Below are positions 1 through 5,196 of a DNA stretch of 5,196 nt, one piece after another (the stretch's first letter is position 1; the number at the start of each line of letters is the position of its first letter). Made by a program: the position numbers and the translations under genes. The stretch is from Rickettsiales bacterium (lineage in GTDB: Bacteria; Pseudomonadota; Alphaproteobacteria; Rickettsiales; UBA3002). Below the pieces are notes generated by a model that worked only from the letters and a program-made list of their open reading frames with translations, did not search any database and was not told the origin of the DNA. The stretch is from assembly GCA_002725445.1 (NCBI GenBank), contig PBPD01000122.1, positions 1 through 5,196 of the forward strand, read 5' to 3'.

Positions 1-41
1 ACTGCATGCGATGGGTGTTCAGGAGTAGTCTGTGGGGTCAA
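1..41 (-). CDS. Possible 5' end of the gene after dnaN (recF expected), runs off the left edge
   Basis: On the minus strand a TTG codon at 41-39 opens a frame that stays open to the window edge and reads LTPQTTPEHPSHAV (TTG would be read as Met). It lies 21 bases after the dnaN stop. In many Alphaproteobacteria recF follows dnaN, and a short polar leader before the conserved RecF start would be compatible with this peptide. The RecF-defining ATP-binding motif would lie beyond the edge, so identity is inferred from position only. An in-frame TGA sits just upstream of the TTG, so this is the first possible start in the frame. The only Shine-Dalgarno-like bases (AGG) are very close to the TTG. 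An ATG at 7-5 in another frame is an alternative start. Confidence 0.22.
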   Translation of the reverse strand, partial: MTPQTTPEHPSHA

Positions 42-62
42 TGCCTGCGGTCAATCGTCAGA

Positions 63-1181
63 TCAGACGCGCATTGGCATAATCACGTAGAGCGCACCAA
101 CGTCGGATGGGTCACGCACCAATGCCGGCGACGAAGCGTCTGCAAACACAAATTGTGCGGTGTCATCTTCAATCTGGCCCATCATATCCAGCAGATAGCG
201 CGAGTTGAAGCCGATTTCCACACGATCTGCACCGTAATTGACTTCAATTTCTTCTACCGCATTGCCTTGCTCAGCGCTGCTGGCCGACAGGGTCAGCTTG
301 CCCGTATCCAGCTCCAGCTTGATGCCGCGCGATTTCTCCGAGGAGATAACCGACACACGGTCCACCGCTTCGGAGAACAGCTTGCCGTTTACTTCCATGA
401 TCTTGTCGTTACCGGTAGGGATAACGCGGTCATAATCAGGGAATGTGCCGTCGATAAGCTTGGATACCAGCACCGCATCGCCACATACAAAACGGATTTT
501 GGTCTCAGACAGCGAAATTTCAATATTCTGCACGCCTTCTTCAATCAGCTTGAAGAGCTCAGCAATGGTTTTGCGTGGAATAATCACGCCCGGAATATTC
601 TCAGCACCGGAAGGCAATGCAATCTGAATGCGCGCCAGACGGTGACCGTCGGTGGCAACCGCACGCAGCACCTGCGCGCCGTCATCATCGGTTTTATGCA
701 GGAATACACCATTCAGGTAATAACGGGTTTCTTCGGTAGAAATCGCAAAGCGGGTTTTCTCTACCAGCGCCTGACATTCCGCCGCGGTAATGGTGAATGT
801 ATGCTCCAGATCGTCCTCGGCCATCACCGGGAAATCTTCTACCGGCAGGCTAGACAGCGAGAAACGTGAACGGCCAGCAGACACGCTGACTTTTGCATCG
901 CCGGCTTCCTTGGAAATTTCGATTTGCGAACCATCGGGCAGTTTGCGCACAATCTCGTAGAACATATGCGCCGGCACGGTCAGTGCCCCTGCTTCGCTTA
1001 CATTCGCGGCAATCTTCTCAGCCACGGCGATATCCATATCGGTCGAGGTCAGACGCAATGTGTCGCCATCGGCCTCCAGTTTGACATTGGAGAGAATGGG
1101 AATAGTGCCACGGCGCTCAACCACGGACTGGACATGGCCCAGTGCCTTGAGCAGCACCGATCGTTCGATAGAAAGTTTCAT
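63..1181 (-). CDS. dnaN: DNA polymerase III beta subunit (sliding clamp)
   Basis: The product is the cytoplasmic ring-shaped clamp that encircles DNA and tethers polymerase III and other clamp-binding proteins. The 372-residue protein is the usual family length and spans all three clamp domains. Visible landmarks are the MKLSIERSVLLKAL start, TIPILSNVKL (26-35), ATDGHRLARI (176-185) and FPDYDRVIP (247-255) around the partner-binding pocket, and the C-terminal VIMPMRV (366-372), which parallels VMPMRL in E. coli. I chose the ATG at 1181 because the family begins at MKLS and AGGA lies 4 bases upstream. An in-frame ATG at 1226 would add 15 polar residues (MAQAAEQVDVSTQDS), with AAGGGG 11 bases upstream, and cannot be excluded. 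The gene lies downstream of dnaA on the same strand and is probably in the same operon. No key motif is missing. Confidence 0.97.
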   Translation of the reverse strand: MKLSIERSVLLKALGHVQSVVERRGTIPILSNVKLEADGDTLRLTSTDMDIAVAEKIAANVSEAGALTVPAHMFYEIVRKLPDGSQIEISKEAGDAKVSVSAGRSRFSLSSLPVEDFPVMAEDDLEHTFTITAAECQALVEKTRFAISTEETRYYLNGVFLHKTDDDGAQVLRAVATDGHRLARIQIALPSGAENIPGVIIPRKTIAELFKLIEEGVQNIEISLSETKIRFVCGDAVLVSKLIDGTFPDYDRVIPTGNDKIMEVNGKLFSEAVDRVSVISSEKSRGIKLELDTGKLTLSASSAEQGNAVEEIEVNYGADRVEIGFNSRYLLDMMGQIEDDTAQFVFADASSPALVRDPSDVGALYVIMPMRV

Positions 1182-1240
1182 GGAATCCTGTGTACTCACG
1201 TCTACTTGTTCAGCTGCTTGTGCCATGACTATAGTAACCC

Positions 1241-1260
1241 CTTATTTCACACGCAATAAG
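1241..1260. repeat. Inverted repeat in the dnaA-dnaN gap
   Basis: Perfect 6-base arms, CTTATT (1241-1246) and AATAAG (1255-1260), flank an 8-base spacer. The repeat lies between the dnaA stop and the upstream alternative dnaN start. In dnaN mRNA it could form a weak AU-rich hairpin. No run of U follows, so it does not look like a terminator. A protein-binding or mRNA-structure role is conjecture. Confidence 0.35.
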
Positions 1261-1276
1261 AAAACGCCGTATCCTA

Positions 1277-2719
1277 TTATGACTGTAGCATGCGCGTCAA
1301 CAATTCTACGTCTTCAGCGAATTCTGAGTCTTTTTTGCTCAATTCTTCAATACGCTTCACCGCATGCATGACCGTGGTGTGGTCTTTACCACCAAATTTA
1401 CGGCCAATCTCCGGCAAGCTCTTGGATGTCAGCTTCTTCGCCAGATACATCGCCACCTGACGTGGGCGTGCAATGGCGACCGAACGACGGGCAGAATGCA
1501 TGTCCGACACTTTAATGTTATAATGTGCCGCCACTTTTTTCTGGATGTCGTCAATGGTGATGCGACGATCATTCGCGCGAAGCAAATCGTACAGCACTTC
1601 CTGTGTAGTTTCCAGCGTCACAGGCGTTCCCACCAGCGTTGCATGTGCCACCACACGGTTTAGCGCGCCTTCCAGCTCGCGTACATTGGACGTGATTTTA
1701 TGCGCCAAAAACTCAATCACTTTGCCCGGTACATCCACGCCCTGCATTTTCTCTACTTTGGACTGCAGAATGCCAAGACGCAGCTCGTAACTGGTGGAAT
1801 GCACATCGGCCACCAGCCCCCAGCCCAGACGCGAACGCACGCGCTCTTCCATGCCTTCCAGATCGGAAGGCGAACGATCACCAGAGATAACCAGCTGTTT
1901 ATTCTGATCAATCAGCGCATTAAAGGTGTGGAAGAATTCTTCCTGCGTACTGTCTTTACCGCTAATAAACTGCACATCATCTATCATCAGCACATCAACC
2001 GAACGGAACTGTTCTTTGAACGCTACCGTATCTTTGCTGCGCAGCGCACGGATGAATTGATACATGAATTTTTCAGCCGACAGATACATCACCTTACGCT
2101 CAGGCTGGTTCTGACGGATATGCCATGCGATTGCGTGCATAAGGTGGGTTTTACCAAGGCCGACACCACCATAGATAAAGAGTGGGTTGCACCCCGGCAC
2201 CACGCCCTCAGCCTCAGCCACACGGCGTGCAGCGGCATGCGCCAACTCGTTGGGTTTGCCAACCACGAAATTATCGAACGTGTAGCGCGGGTCCAGTGGC
2301 GCGTTAATGCTGCCAGTAGCATCGCCTGCTTCAGGCGCTGGCTGGTTGGCGGCGACATCTGGCGCACCTTGCTGCCATGCATCACCGGCATCTTCCGACG
2401 GGGTAACCGCACGGTTTTCAGGGCGCACAAAGATATCCACCGAATGGATCGACGAATCTTCCGTGCTCCAGAAACGGAGAATATTATCGGCGTAATGTGC
2501 CAGAATCCATTCGCGCATAAAGCGCGTTGGCACGGTAATCATCACCTGGCCGTTCTTGATGTCGGCTAAGCGCAGTGATTGCAGCCAGCTTTTATAAATC
2601 GCTTCGCCATATGCTACGCGCAAACGCTCGCGCACTCGATCCCATTTTTGTTGTACGTCGCTACGGGCTGTTTTACTCGCCTCGTTGGTGTTGTTGTTCA
2701 TTGCTATGCTTGCTCCCAT
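1277..2719 (-). CDS. dnaA: Chromosomal replication initiator protein DnaA
   Basis: This AAA+ ATPase binds DnaA boxes, melts the origin and also regulates transcription. In the 480-residue reading, domain I lies at about 20-100. A linker rich in Ala, Pro, Asp and Gly follows (about 103-140). The ATPase begins at PLDPRYTFDNFVVG (141-154), with Walker A GGVGLGKTH (184-192), Walker B VLMIDDVQF (243-251), sensor 1 ISGDRSPSDL (278-287), the arginine finger in RVRSRLGWGL (Arg297) and sensor 2 in NVRELEGALNRV (Arg347). Domain IV has ARRSVAIARPRQVAMYLAKK (410-429) and the DNA-binding signature GKDHTTVMHAVKRI (444-457). All catalytic residues are present. The ATG at 2719 has AGGA 5 bases upstream. The alternative ATG at 2701 (MNNNTNEASK) has a more distant GGGAG. 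The longer form overlaps the rhodanese gene by 16 bases. The shorter one starts 2 bases after its stop. Confidence 0.98.
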   Translation of the reverse strand: MGASIAMNNNTNEASKTARSDVQQKWDRVRERLRVAYGEAIYKSWLQSLRLADIKNGQVMITVPTRFMREWILAHYADNILRFWSTEDSSIHSVDIFVRPENRAVTPSEDAGDAWQQGAPDVAANQPAPEAGDATGSINAPLDPRYTFDNFVVGKPNELAHAAARRVAEAEGVVPGCNPLFIYGGVGLGKTHLMHAIAWHIRQNQPERKVMYLSAEKFMYQFIRALRSKDTVAFKEQFRSVDVLMIDDVQFISGKDSTQEEFFHTFNALIDQNKQLVISGDRSPSDLEGMEERVRSRLGWGLVADVHSTSYELRLGILQSKVEKMQGVDVPGKVIEFLAHKITSNVRELEGALNRVVAHATLVGTPVTLETTQEVLYDLLRANDRRITIDDIQKKVAAHYNIKVSDMHSARRSVAIARPRQVAMYLAKKLTSKSLPEIGRKFGGKDHTTVMHAVKRIEELSKKDSEFAEDVELLTRMLQS

Positions 2720-3159
2720 GGTAATCCTGCTGCCTTCCAGCCGCTGGTTGTCCCGCGTTGGCCATTAGCGTCTTGTGCGCCTTCATAACCCTCAGCGATA
2801 TTGTAACACTCACTATAGCCAGCTTGCGTCATTGCACAAGCGGCATCAAGAGAACGTCCTCCGGTTTTACATAAAAAAAGCAGCGGTACATTCGTGTCAG
2901 GTACGGCTGCTTTCACTTTTTCCACGAAATGTGGATCTACTTCAAAAGCAGGGTAGGTTTTCCAGCAAATGGTGTGCGTTGCGCGCCCCAGGGCTGAAAG
3001 ATTGGCCGTGCCCGTAAACAACCATTCTGGCTGTGTACGTACATCGATAAGTTGTGCATGTGGGTGGTCGCTGAGGAACTGCCAAGCTTCGTTAGGGGAA
3101 AGGTCACCAGCATATGTTGGTGATATACCCGAAAGCGGATTAGCTAATGACTGTCCCAT
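2704..3159 (-). CDS. Single-domain rhodanese-like protein (probable sulfurtransferase)
   Basis: This is a 151-residue cytoplasmic protein with one rhodanese domain and no signal peptide or membrane segment. Visible features are the N-terminal rhodanese motif QLIDVRTQPEW (36-46) and the active-site loop CKTGGRS (97-103), with Cys97 as the expected persulfide carrier. A C-terminal NIAEGYEG (120-127) and GWKAAGLPW (140-148) follow, a tail I associate with alphaproteobacterial rhodaneses. The family transfers sulfane sulfur from donors such as thiosulfate to acceptors. The physiological substrate is not visible here. I chose the ATG at 3159, which has AGGG 5 bases upstream and GGAGG further up. 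A TTG at 3234 would add 25 residues lacking any domain match and is less likely. The 3' end overlaps or abuts dnaA, which suggests shared transcription and possible coupling. A regulatory rather than catalytic role is possible. Confidence 0.9.
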   Translation of the reverse strand: MGQSLANPLSGISPTYAGDLSPNEAWQFLSDHPHAQLIDVRTQPEWLFTGTANLSALGRATHTICWKTYPAFEVDPHFVEKVKAAVPDTNVPLLFLCKTGGRSLDAACAMTQAGYSECYNIAEGYEGAQDANGQRGTTSGWKAAGLPWEQA

Positions 3160-3199
3160 ATTTGCCCTATCCTCCCACAAGACAAAACATTCCTGTCTC

Positions 3200-3219
3200 C
3201 CAGAAGCACATGCTTCCAG
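3200..3219 (-). repeat. Hairpin-forming inverted repeat in the leader of the rhodanese-dnaA unit
   Basis: On the minus strand GAAGCA and TGCTTC form a perfect 6-base stem around TG (or 5 bp around a 4-base loop). Three outer pairs, two of them G-U, extend it to 9 bp. It lies about 40 bases before the rhodanese ATG, between that gene and rpsT. No U-run follows on the minus strand, so it is not an intrinsic terminator. A role in mRNA structure or as a regulator site is conjecture. Confidence 0.4.
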
Positions 3220-3266
3220 CGAACGGAAATACAATTACATAGCGTAGTTAAATAATAGACCCGAAG

Positions 3267-3295
3267 GTAAAGCTCTTTACGATGCCAGAGCTTTT
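3267..3295 (-). terminator. Weak hairpin at the 3' end of rpsT, possible partial terminator
   Basis: Perfect 8-base arms AAAGCTCT (3269-3276) and AGAGCTTT (3287-3294) surround a 10-base loop that includes the rpsT stop codon. In the rpsT mRNA the stem is followed only by a short UUUACC, not a true U-tract, so termination would be inefficient. It may instead protect the rpsT mRNA end or allow read-through into the rhodanese-dnaA genes. Confidence 0.3.
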
Positions 3296-3543
3296 ACACG
3301 GGACGACAAACGGCTGATTTTGCGCGAAGCTGTGTTCTGCTTGAGAACACCTTTGCTAACGCCGCGCATAACTTCAGGCTGCGCTTCGCGCAGAGCTTCC
3401 TGAGCTGCCGATTTATCGCCTTGCGAGATCGCCTGCTCCACCTTCTTAAGGAAGGTACGGATGCGACTTACACGCGCGCGGTTGGTAACCGTGCGGCGTT
3501 CAGCTTGACGAATACGTTTTTGTGCCGACTTATGATGTGCCAT
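3277..3543 (-). CDS. rpsT: 30S ribosomal protein S20
   Basis: S20 binds 16S rRNA in the body of the small ribosomal subunit and assists its assembly. The 88-residue protein is the normal length. It shows the hallmark MAHHKSAQKRIRQAERR start, an overall Arg/Lys-rich helical composition, and the family segments RTFLKKVEQAI (29-39) and GVLKQNTASRKISRLSSRV (65-83). The start is fixed by the family pattern. The region before the ATG holds only a weak purine stretch (TAAGAA, 4 bases or less from the ATG), and rpsT genes in other bacteria also often have poor initiation signals tied to autoregulation. The gene sits alone between two non-coding gaps, upstream of the rhodanese-dnaA-dnaN set on the same strand. 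Nothing unusual is seen in the protein. Confidence 0.97.
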   Translation of the reverse strand: MAHHKSAQKRIRQAERRTVTNRARVSRIRTFLKKVEQAISQGDKSAAQEALREAQPEVMRGVSKGVLKQNTASRKISRLSSRVKALAS

Positions 3544-3588
3544 AATTCTTACTTATCGTTTGTTATTACTACCAATCAAAGGAAGGGC

Positions 3589-3617
3589 AAACTACTGTCA
3601 ACCATGCGCCTAGTCAA
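3589..3617 (-). promoter_or_regulatory. Possible rpsT promoter
   Basis: On the minus strand TTGACT (3617-3612) lies 17 bases before TAGTTT (3594-3589), about 45 bases from the rpsT ATG. The -35 element is good and the -10 element is poor (3 of 6). A second, perfect TTGACA (3601-3596) lies 10 bases further on, but the matching -10 (TGATTG) is also poor. The placement is right for a strong ribosomal-protein promoter, but the exact elements are uncertain. Confidence 0.3.
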
Positions 3618-3630
3618 GCCGATTTGCAGC

Positions 3631-3648
3631 AAAATTATAAATAATTTT
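3631..3648. repeat. Perfect AT-only inverted repeat upstream of rpsT
   Basis: The arms AAAATTAT (3631-3638) and ATAATTTT (3641-3648) are perfect reverse complements around AA, inside a 19-base run with no G or C. It lies just upstream of the putative rpsT -35 element. Such a run could act as an A-tract upstream promoter element, a bent-DNA or nucleoid-protein site, or an easily melted segment. The sequence alone does not decide between these. Confidence 0.55.
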
Positions 3649-3676
3649 TGTTGACGCAAAAAAGCGTGATTTTACG

Positions 3677-3704
3677 GTCTGCAGCCTTTTCGCGCCCCGC
3701 AGAC
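3677..3704 (-). terminator. GC-rich hairpin downstream of mutM, possible terminator
   Basis: GTCTGC (3677-3682) and GCAGAC (3699-3704) are perfect inverted arms. On the minus strand, one G-U and one G-C pair extend the stem to 8 bp around a 12-base loop. A T6 run follows on the minus strand about 12 bases later, inside a small ACGC/GCGT hairpin. The position, 33 bases after the mutM stop, suits a mutM terminator, but the distance to the T-run is unusually long. Confidence 0.35.
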
Positions 3705-3709
3705 AACTC

Positions 3710-3718
3710 TGTGGATAA
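3710..3718 (-). promoter_or_regulatory. Consensus DnaA box (TTATCCACA)
   Basis: The nine bases match the strong DnaA box TTATCCACA exactly on the minus strand. It lies in the non-coding gap between mutM and rpsT, in the same chromosomal block as dnaA. It is the only perfect box I found in the window. A single 9-mer can occur by chance, but its intergenic placement and its neighbouring near-match at 3721-3729 support a real binding site. Confidence 0.6.
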
Positions 3719-3720
3719 AA

Positions 3721-3729
3721 TGTGCATAT
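3721..3729 (-). promoter_or_regulatory. Near-consensus DnaA box, one mismatch
   Basis: The minus strand reads ATATGCACA, differing from TTATNCACA only at the first base. It has the same orientation as the perfect box at 3710-3718 and starts 11 bases from it, close to one helical turn, so two DnaA molecules could sit on the same DNA face. It ends just after the mutM stop codon in the mutM reading direction. Confidence 0.4.
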
Positions 3730-3736
3730 CTTTCAA

Positions 3737-4570
3737 CTACCGTGCTTTTTTAGGTTGACACACACCACAAAAGAAAGTCGATCGGCCAATTTGTGTATAT
3801 TTTTCTATTGGGTTGCCACAGCGTTGGCATGGCTCTCCCTGACGACCATATACGGCAAAGCAATGCTGAAAATACCCCATTTCACCTGATGAGCGCACAT
3901 AATCCCGTAATGTAGAGCCACCGGAATCAATGGCACTTTGCAGCACTTTCTGTATCGCCTCAACCAGCGCATCCAGCTCTTTTTTCACCTTATTTGCTGG
4001 TCTGGACGGATGAACCCCCGCTAAAAAAAGCGCCTCGCTGGCGTATATATTGCCCACGCCGACCACAATTTGTTGATCCATCAAAGCGGGTTTTATCGCC
4101 ACTTTTTTAGAGGCCAGCCTTTCCCGCAAATAATCCGCATTGAAGTGGTTTCCCAGCGGTTCAGGCCCCAGATGCGCCAATAAGGTGTGCGCGTCCAAAG
4201 CCGCTTCGTCGCAGAGCGTCATAAGGCCGAAGCGCCGCGGATCCTGAAAGACAAAGCGGATTCCATTCTCCAAATCCCATAGCACATGGTCATGCTTATG
4301 CGCGCTATAATCAGCCTTAGGCATCAATAACATACGCCCGGACATACCAAGATGCGCCAGCAGCACCTGCCCATTATCCAGATGGAACAACAAATATTTA
4401 GCCCGACGCCCAATGGTGCGTATACGGCTACCTTCAAGCGTTTCAGCCATGTGCTCTGGCAATGGAATCCGCAAATCCGGGCGATTCAGCTGCACCGACA
4501 CTATGCGCTGCTGTTCCATTACAGGCGCCAGACCACGGCGCACGGTTTCCACTTCTGGTAATTCGGGCAT
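3737..4570 (-). CDS. mutM: Formamidopyrimidine-DNA glycosylase / AP lyase
   Basis: This bifunctional base-excision repair enzyme removes 8-oxoguanine and formamidopyrimidines from DNA and cleaves the resulting abasic site. The 277-residue protein begins MPELPEVETVRRGL. After Met removal, Pro2 is the catalytic N-terminal nucleophile and Glu3 its partner. Other landmarks are Lys58 in GRRAKYLLF, the loop DPRRFG (110-115), the helix-two-turn-helix segment GVGNIYASEALF (171-182), and a C-terminal zinc finger with CQRC (248-251) and CGVC (268-271) separated by 16 residues. The start at 4570 is decided by the need for Pro at position 2 and by AAGGA 6 bases upstream. A longer in-frame reading from 4636 would bury the catalytic proline and overlap the ubiE start, so it is rejected. 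The gene is divergent from ubiE. All active-site residues are present. Confidence 0.98.
   Translation of the reverse strand: MPELPEVETVRRGLAPVMEQQRIVSVQLNRPDLRIPLPEHMAETLEGSRIRTIGRRAKYLLFHLDNGQVLLAHLGMSGRMLLMPKADYSAHKHDHVLWDLENGIRFVFQDPRRFGLMTLCDEAALDAHTLLAHLGPEPLGNHFNADYLRERLASKKVAIKPALMDQQIVVGVGNIYASEALFLAGVHPSRPANKVKKELDALVEAIQKVLQSAIDSGGSTLRDYVRSSGEMGYFQHCFAVYGRQGEPCQRCGNPIEKYTQIGRSTFFCGVCQPKKAR
3792..3800 (-). promoter_or_regulatory. Weak DnaA box-like 9-mer inside mutM
   Basis: The minus strand reads ATATACACA, one mismatch from TTATNCACA and in the same orientation as the two intergenic boxes. It lies in the zinc-finger coding part of mutM, about 63 bases from them, so codon content alone may explain it. 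Confidence 0.18.
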
Positions 4571-4579
4571 CTCTTTTCC

Positions 4580-4608
4580 TTTACGTTCGGCGCAAAGGCC
4601 ATTATGAC
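4580..4608 (+). promoter_or_regulatory. Possible ubiE promoter, overlapping a mutM -10-like element
   Basis: On the plus strand TTTACG (4580-4585) and TATGAC (4603-4608) are separated by exactly 17 bases, each matching 4 of 6 consensus positions, and would give a leader of about 20 bases before the ubiE ATG. On the minus strand CATAAT (4606-4601, 5 of 6) could be a mutM -10 element but lacks a good -35. The two would overlap in the 64-base divergent gap. Confidence 0.35.
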
Positions 4609-4634
4609 GTGTAGCAACACTAGCACTTAAGGTC

Positions 4635-5196
4635 ATGGCAGAGAAAAAACAAACGCATTTTGGCTATCAGGACGTGGACTGGCAGGAAAAAACGGGCAAG
4701 GTCCGTGAAGTCTTTGACAGTGTCGCAGAGCGTTACGACCTGATGAACGACCTGATGAGCACGGGTCTGCACCGCATTTGGAAAGATATATTCGTCAATA
4801 AGCTGCAACCACGCAAAGGCATGCGCATTGTGGATGTGGCAGGCGGCACGGGCGATATTGCGTTTCGCATGGCGCGTCAGGCCGAGTGCGAGATTACGGT
4901 GTGCGACATCAACCATGAAATGCTGGAAGTGGGACGCAACCGTGCAATTGATAAGAATATCGCGCAACCGCTGAAATGGGTGTGTGGCAATGCTGAGAGC
5001 ATGCCCCTGCCCTCAGGTTCGGTCGATGCCTATACCATCGCGTTTGGCATTCGTAATGTGACCGATATTCCCGCAGCGCTTAGCGAAGCCTTTCGCGTGT
5101 TACGCCCGGGCGGGCATTTTATGTGTCTGGAATTTTCTAAGGTCGATAACCACCTGCTCGACAAAATATACGATTTTTATTCCTTCAAGGTTATTC
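4635..5196 (+). CDS. ubiE: Ubiquinone/menaquinone biosynthesis C-methyltransferase, 5' part, cut by the window edge
   Basis: UbiE is an S-adenosylmethionine-dependent methyltransferase that adds the ring C-methyl group to ubiquinone precursors and, where present, converts demethylmenaquinol to menaquinol. The first 187 residues are visible and open to the edge. They begin MAEKKQTHFGYQDV and include VFDSVAERYDLMNDLMSTGL (26-45), the SAM-binding motif I VDVAGGTGD (66-74), the acidic CDIN (90-93), GNAESMP (118-124), the family signature AFGIRNVTD (136-144), RVLRPGG (154-160) and LEFSK (165-169). About a quarter of the protein is missing. The start is forced: an in-frame TGA lies 30 bases upstream with no other start codon between. 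AAGG sits only 2 bases before the ATG, an unusually tight spacing. In related bacteria ubiB often follows. Confidence 0.97.
   Translation, partial: MAEKKQTHFGYQDVDWQEKTGKVREVFDSVAERYDLMNDLMSTGLHRIWKDIFVNKLQPRKGMRIVDVAGGTGDIAFRMARQAECEITVCDINHEMLEVGRNRAIDKNIAQPLKWVCGNAESMPLPSGSVDAYTIAFGIRNVTDIPAALSEAFRVLRPGGHFMCLEFSKVDNHLLDKIYDFYSFKVI

Noticed and set aside
6..869. Long plus-strand open frame (287 codons) opposite dnaN
   Set aside because: It lies fully antisense to the unmistakable dnaN gene and its product has no recognisable domain. It reflects the codon composition of dnaN.
1183..1187. GANTC (CcrM-type methylation) site overlapping the dnaN ribosome site
   Set aside because: GANTC sites occur elsewhere in the window inside genes. 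One site gives no evidence of cell-cycle control.
1700..2569. Long plus-strand open frame (289 codons) opposite dnaA
   Set aside because: It is antisense to the conserved ATPase domain of DnaA, with no recognisable motif and no ribosome site of note.
3160..3234. N-terminal extension of the rhodanese protein from a TTG at 3234
   Set aside because: The start is rare with no clear ribosome site, the extra residues match no domain, and a good ATG with AGGG upstream lies at 3159.
3563..3571. TAG-TAA-TAA repeat on the minus strand, resembling a DnaA-trio origin element
   Set aside because: Three triplets only, with no adjacent DnaA box in the required arrangement. The nearest box is about 140 bases away.
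4571..4636. N-terminal extension of mutM by 22 residues
   Set aside because: It would remove the catalytic proline from the N-terminus, and a strong Shine-Dalgarno precedes the internal ATG at 4570.
4620..4967. Minus-strand open frame (115 codons) opposite ubiE
   Set aside because: It is antisense to the conserved N-terminal part of UbiE, which matches the family throughout.

Overview
The window carries an ordinary bacterial housekeeping block in a chromosome-origin-type neighbourhood. Read along the minus strand, from right to left, the order is mutM, rpsT, a rhodanese-domain gene, dnaA and dnaN. The start of ubiE diverges on the plus strand at the right edge. Linkage of ubiE, mutM and rpsT to dnaA is typical of Alphaproteobacteria. 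The protein sequences fit that group: DnaN of 372 residues ending in VIMPMRV, and DnaA with the SRLGWGLVADV arginine-finger segment. I cannot name a genus. Base composition looks moderate, and no gene looks transferred, broken or frameshifted.

Layout. Positions 1-62 hold the end of the dnaN gap and perhaps the first codons of the next gene, where recF would be expected but is not proven. dnaN (63-1181) and dnaA (1277-2719) follow, separated by a short gap holding an inverted repeat. The rhodanese gene (2704-3159) overlaps the longer dnaA reading by 16 bases, so the two are probably co-transcribed and perhaps translationally coupled. A 117-base gap with a hairpin separates it from rpsT (3277-3543). 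The 193-base gap between rpsT and mutM (3544-3736) is the most interesting non-coding stretch. It holds a perfect DnaA box (TTATCCACA on the minus strand) with a near-match box exactly 11 bases away in the same orientation, a GC-rich hairpin, and a perfect AT-only inverted repeat. mutM (3737-4570) and ubiE (4635 to the right edge) are divergent across 64 bases.

How the genes relate. DnaA opens the replication origin and acts as a transcription factor. DnaN is the sliding clamp for DNA polymerase III and drives the clamp-dependent inactivation of DnaA. MutM removes oxidised guanine from DNA. RpsT is ribosomal protein S20. UbiE methylates quinone precursors. The rhodanese protein's substrate is unknown. 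The DnaA boxes raise the possibility of DnaA feedback on this cluster or of an origin element nearby, but the boxes are few and this stays an inference. I found no evidence of a new defence system, mobile element, CRISPR array, tRNA or riboswitch.
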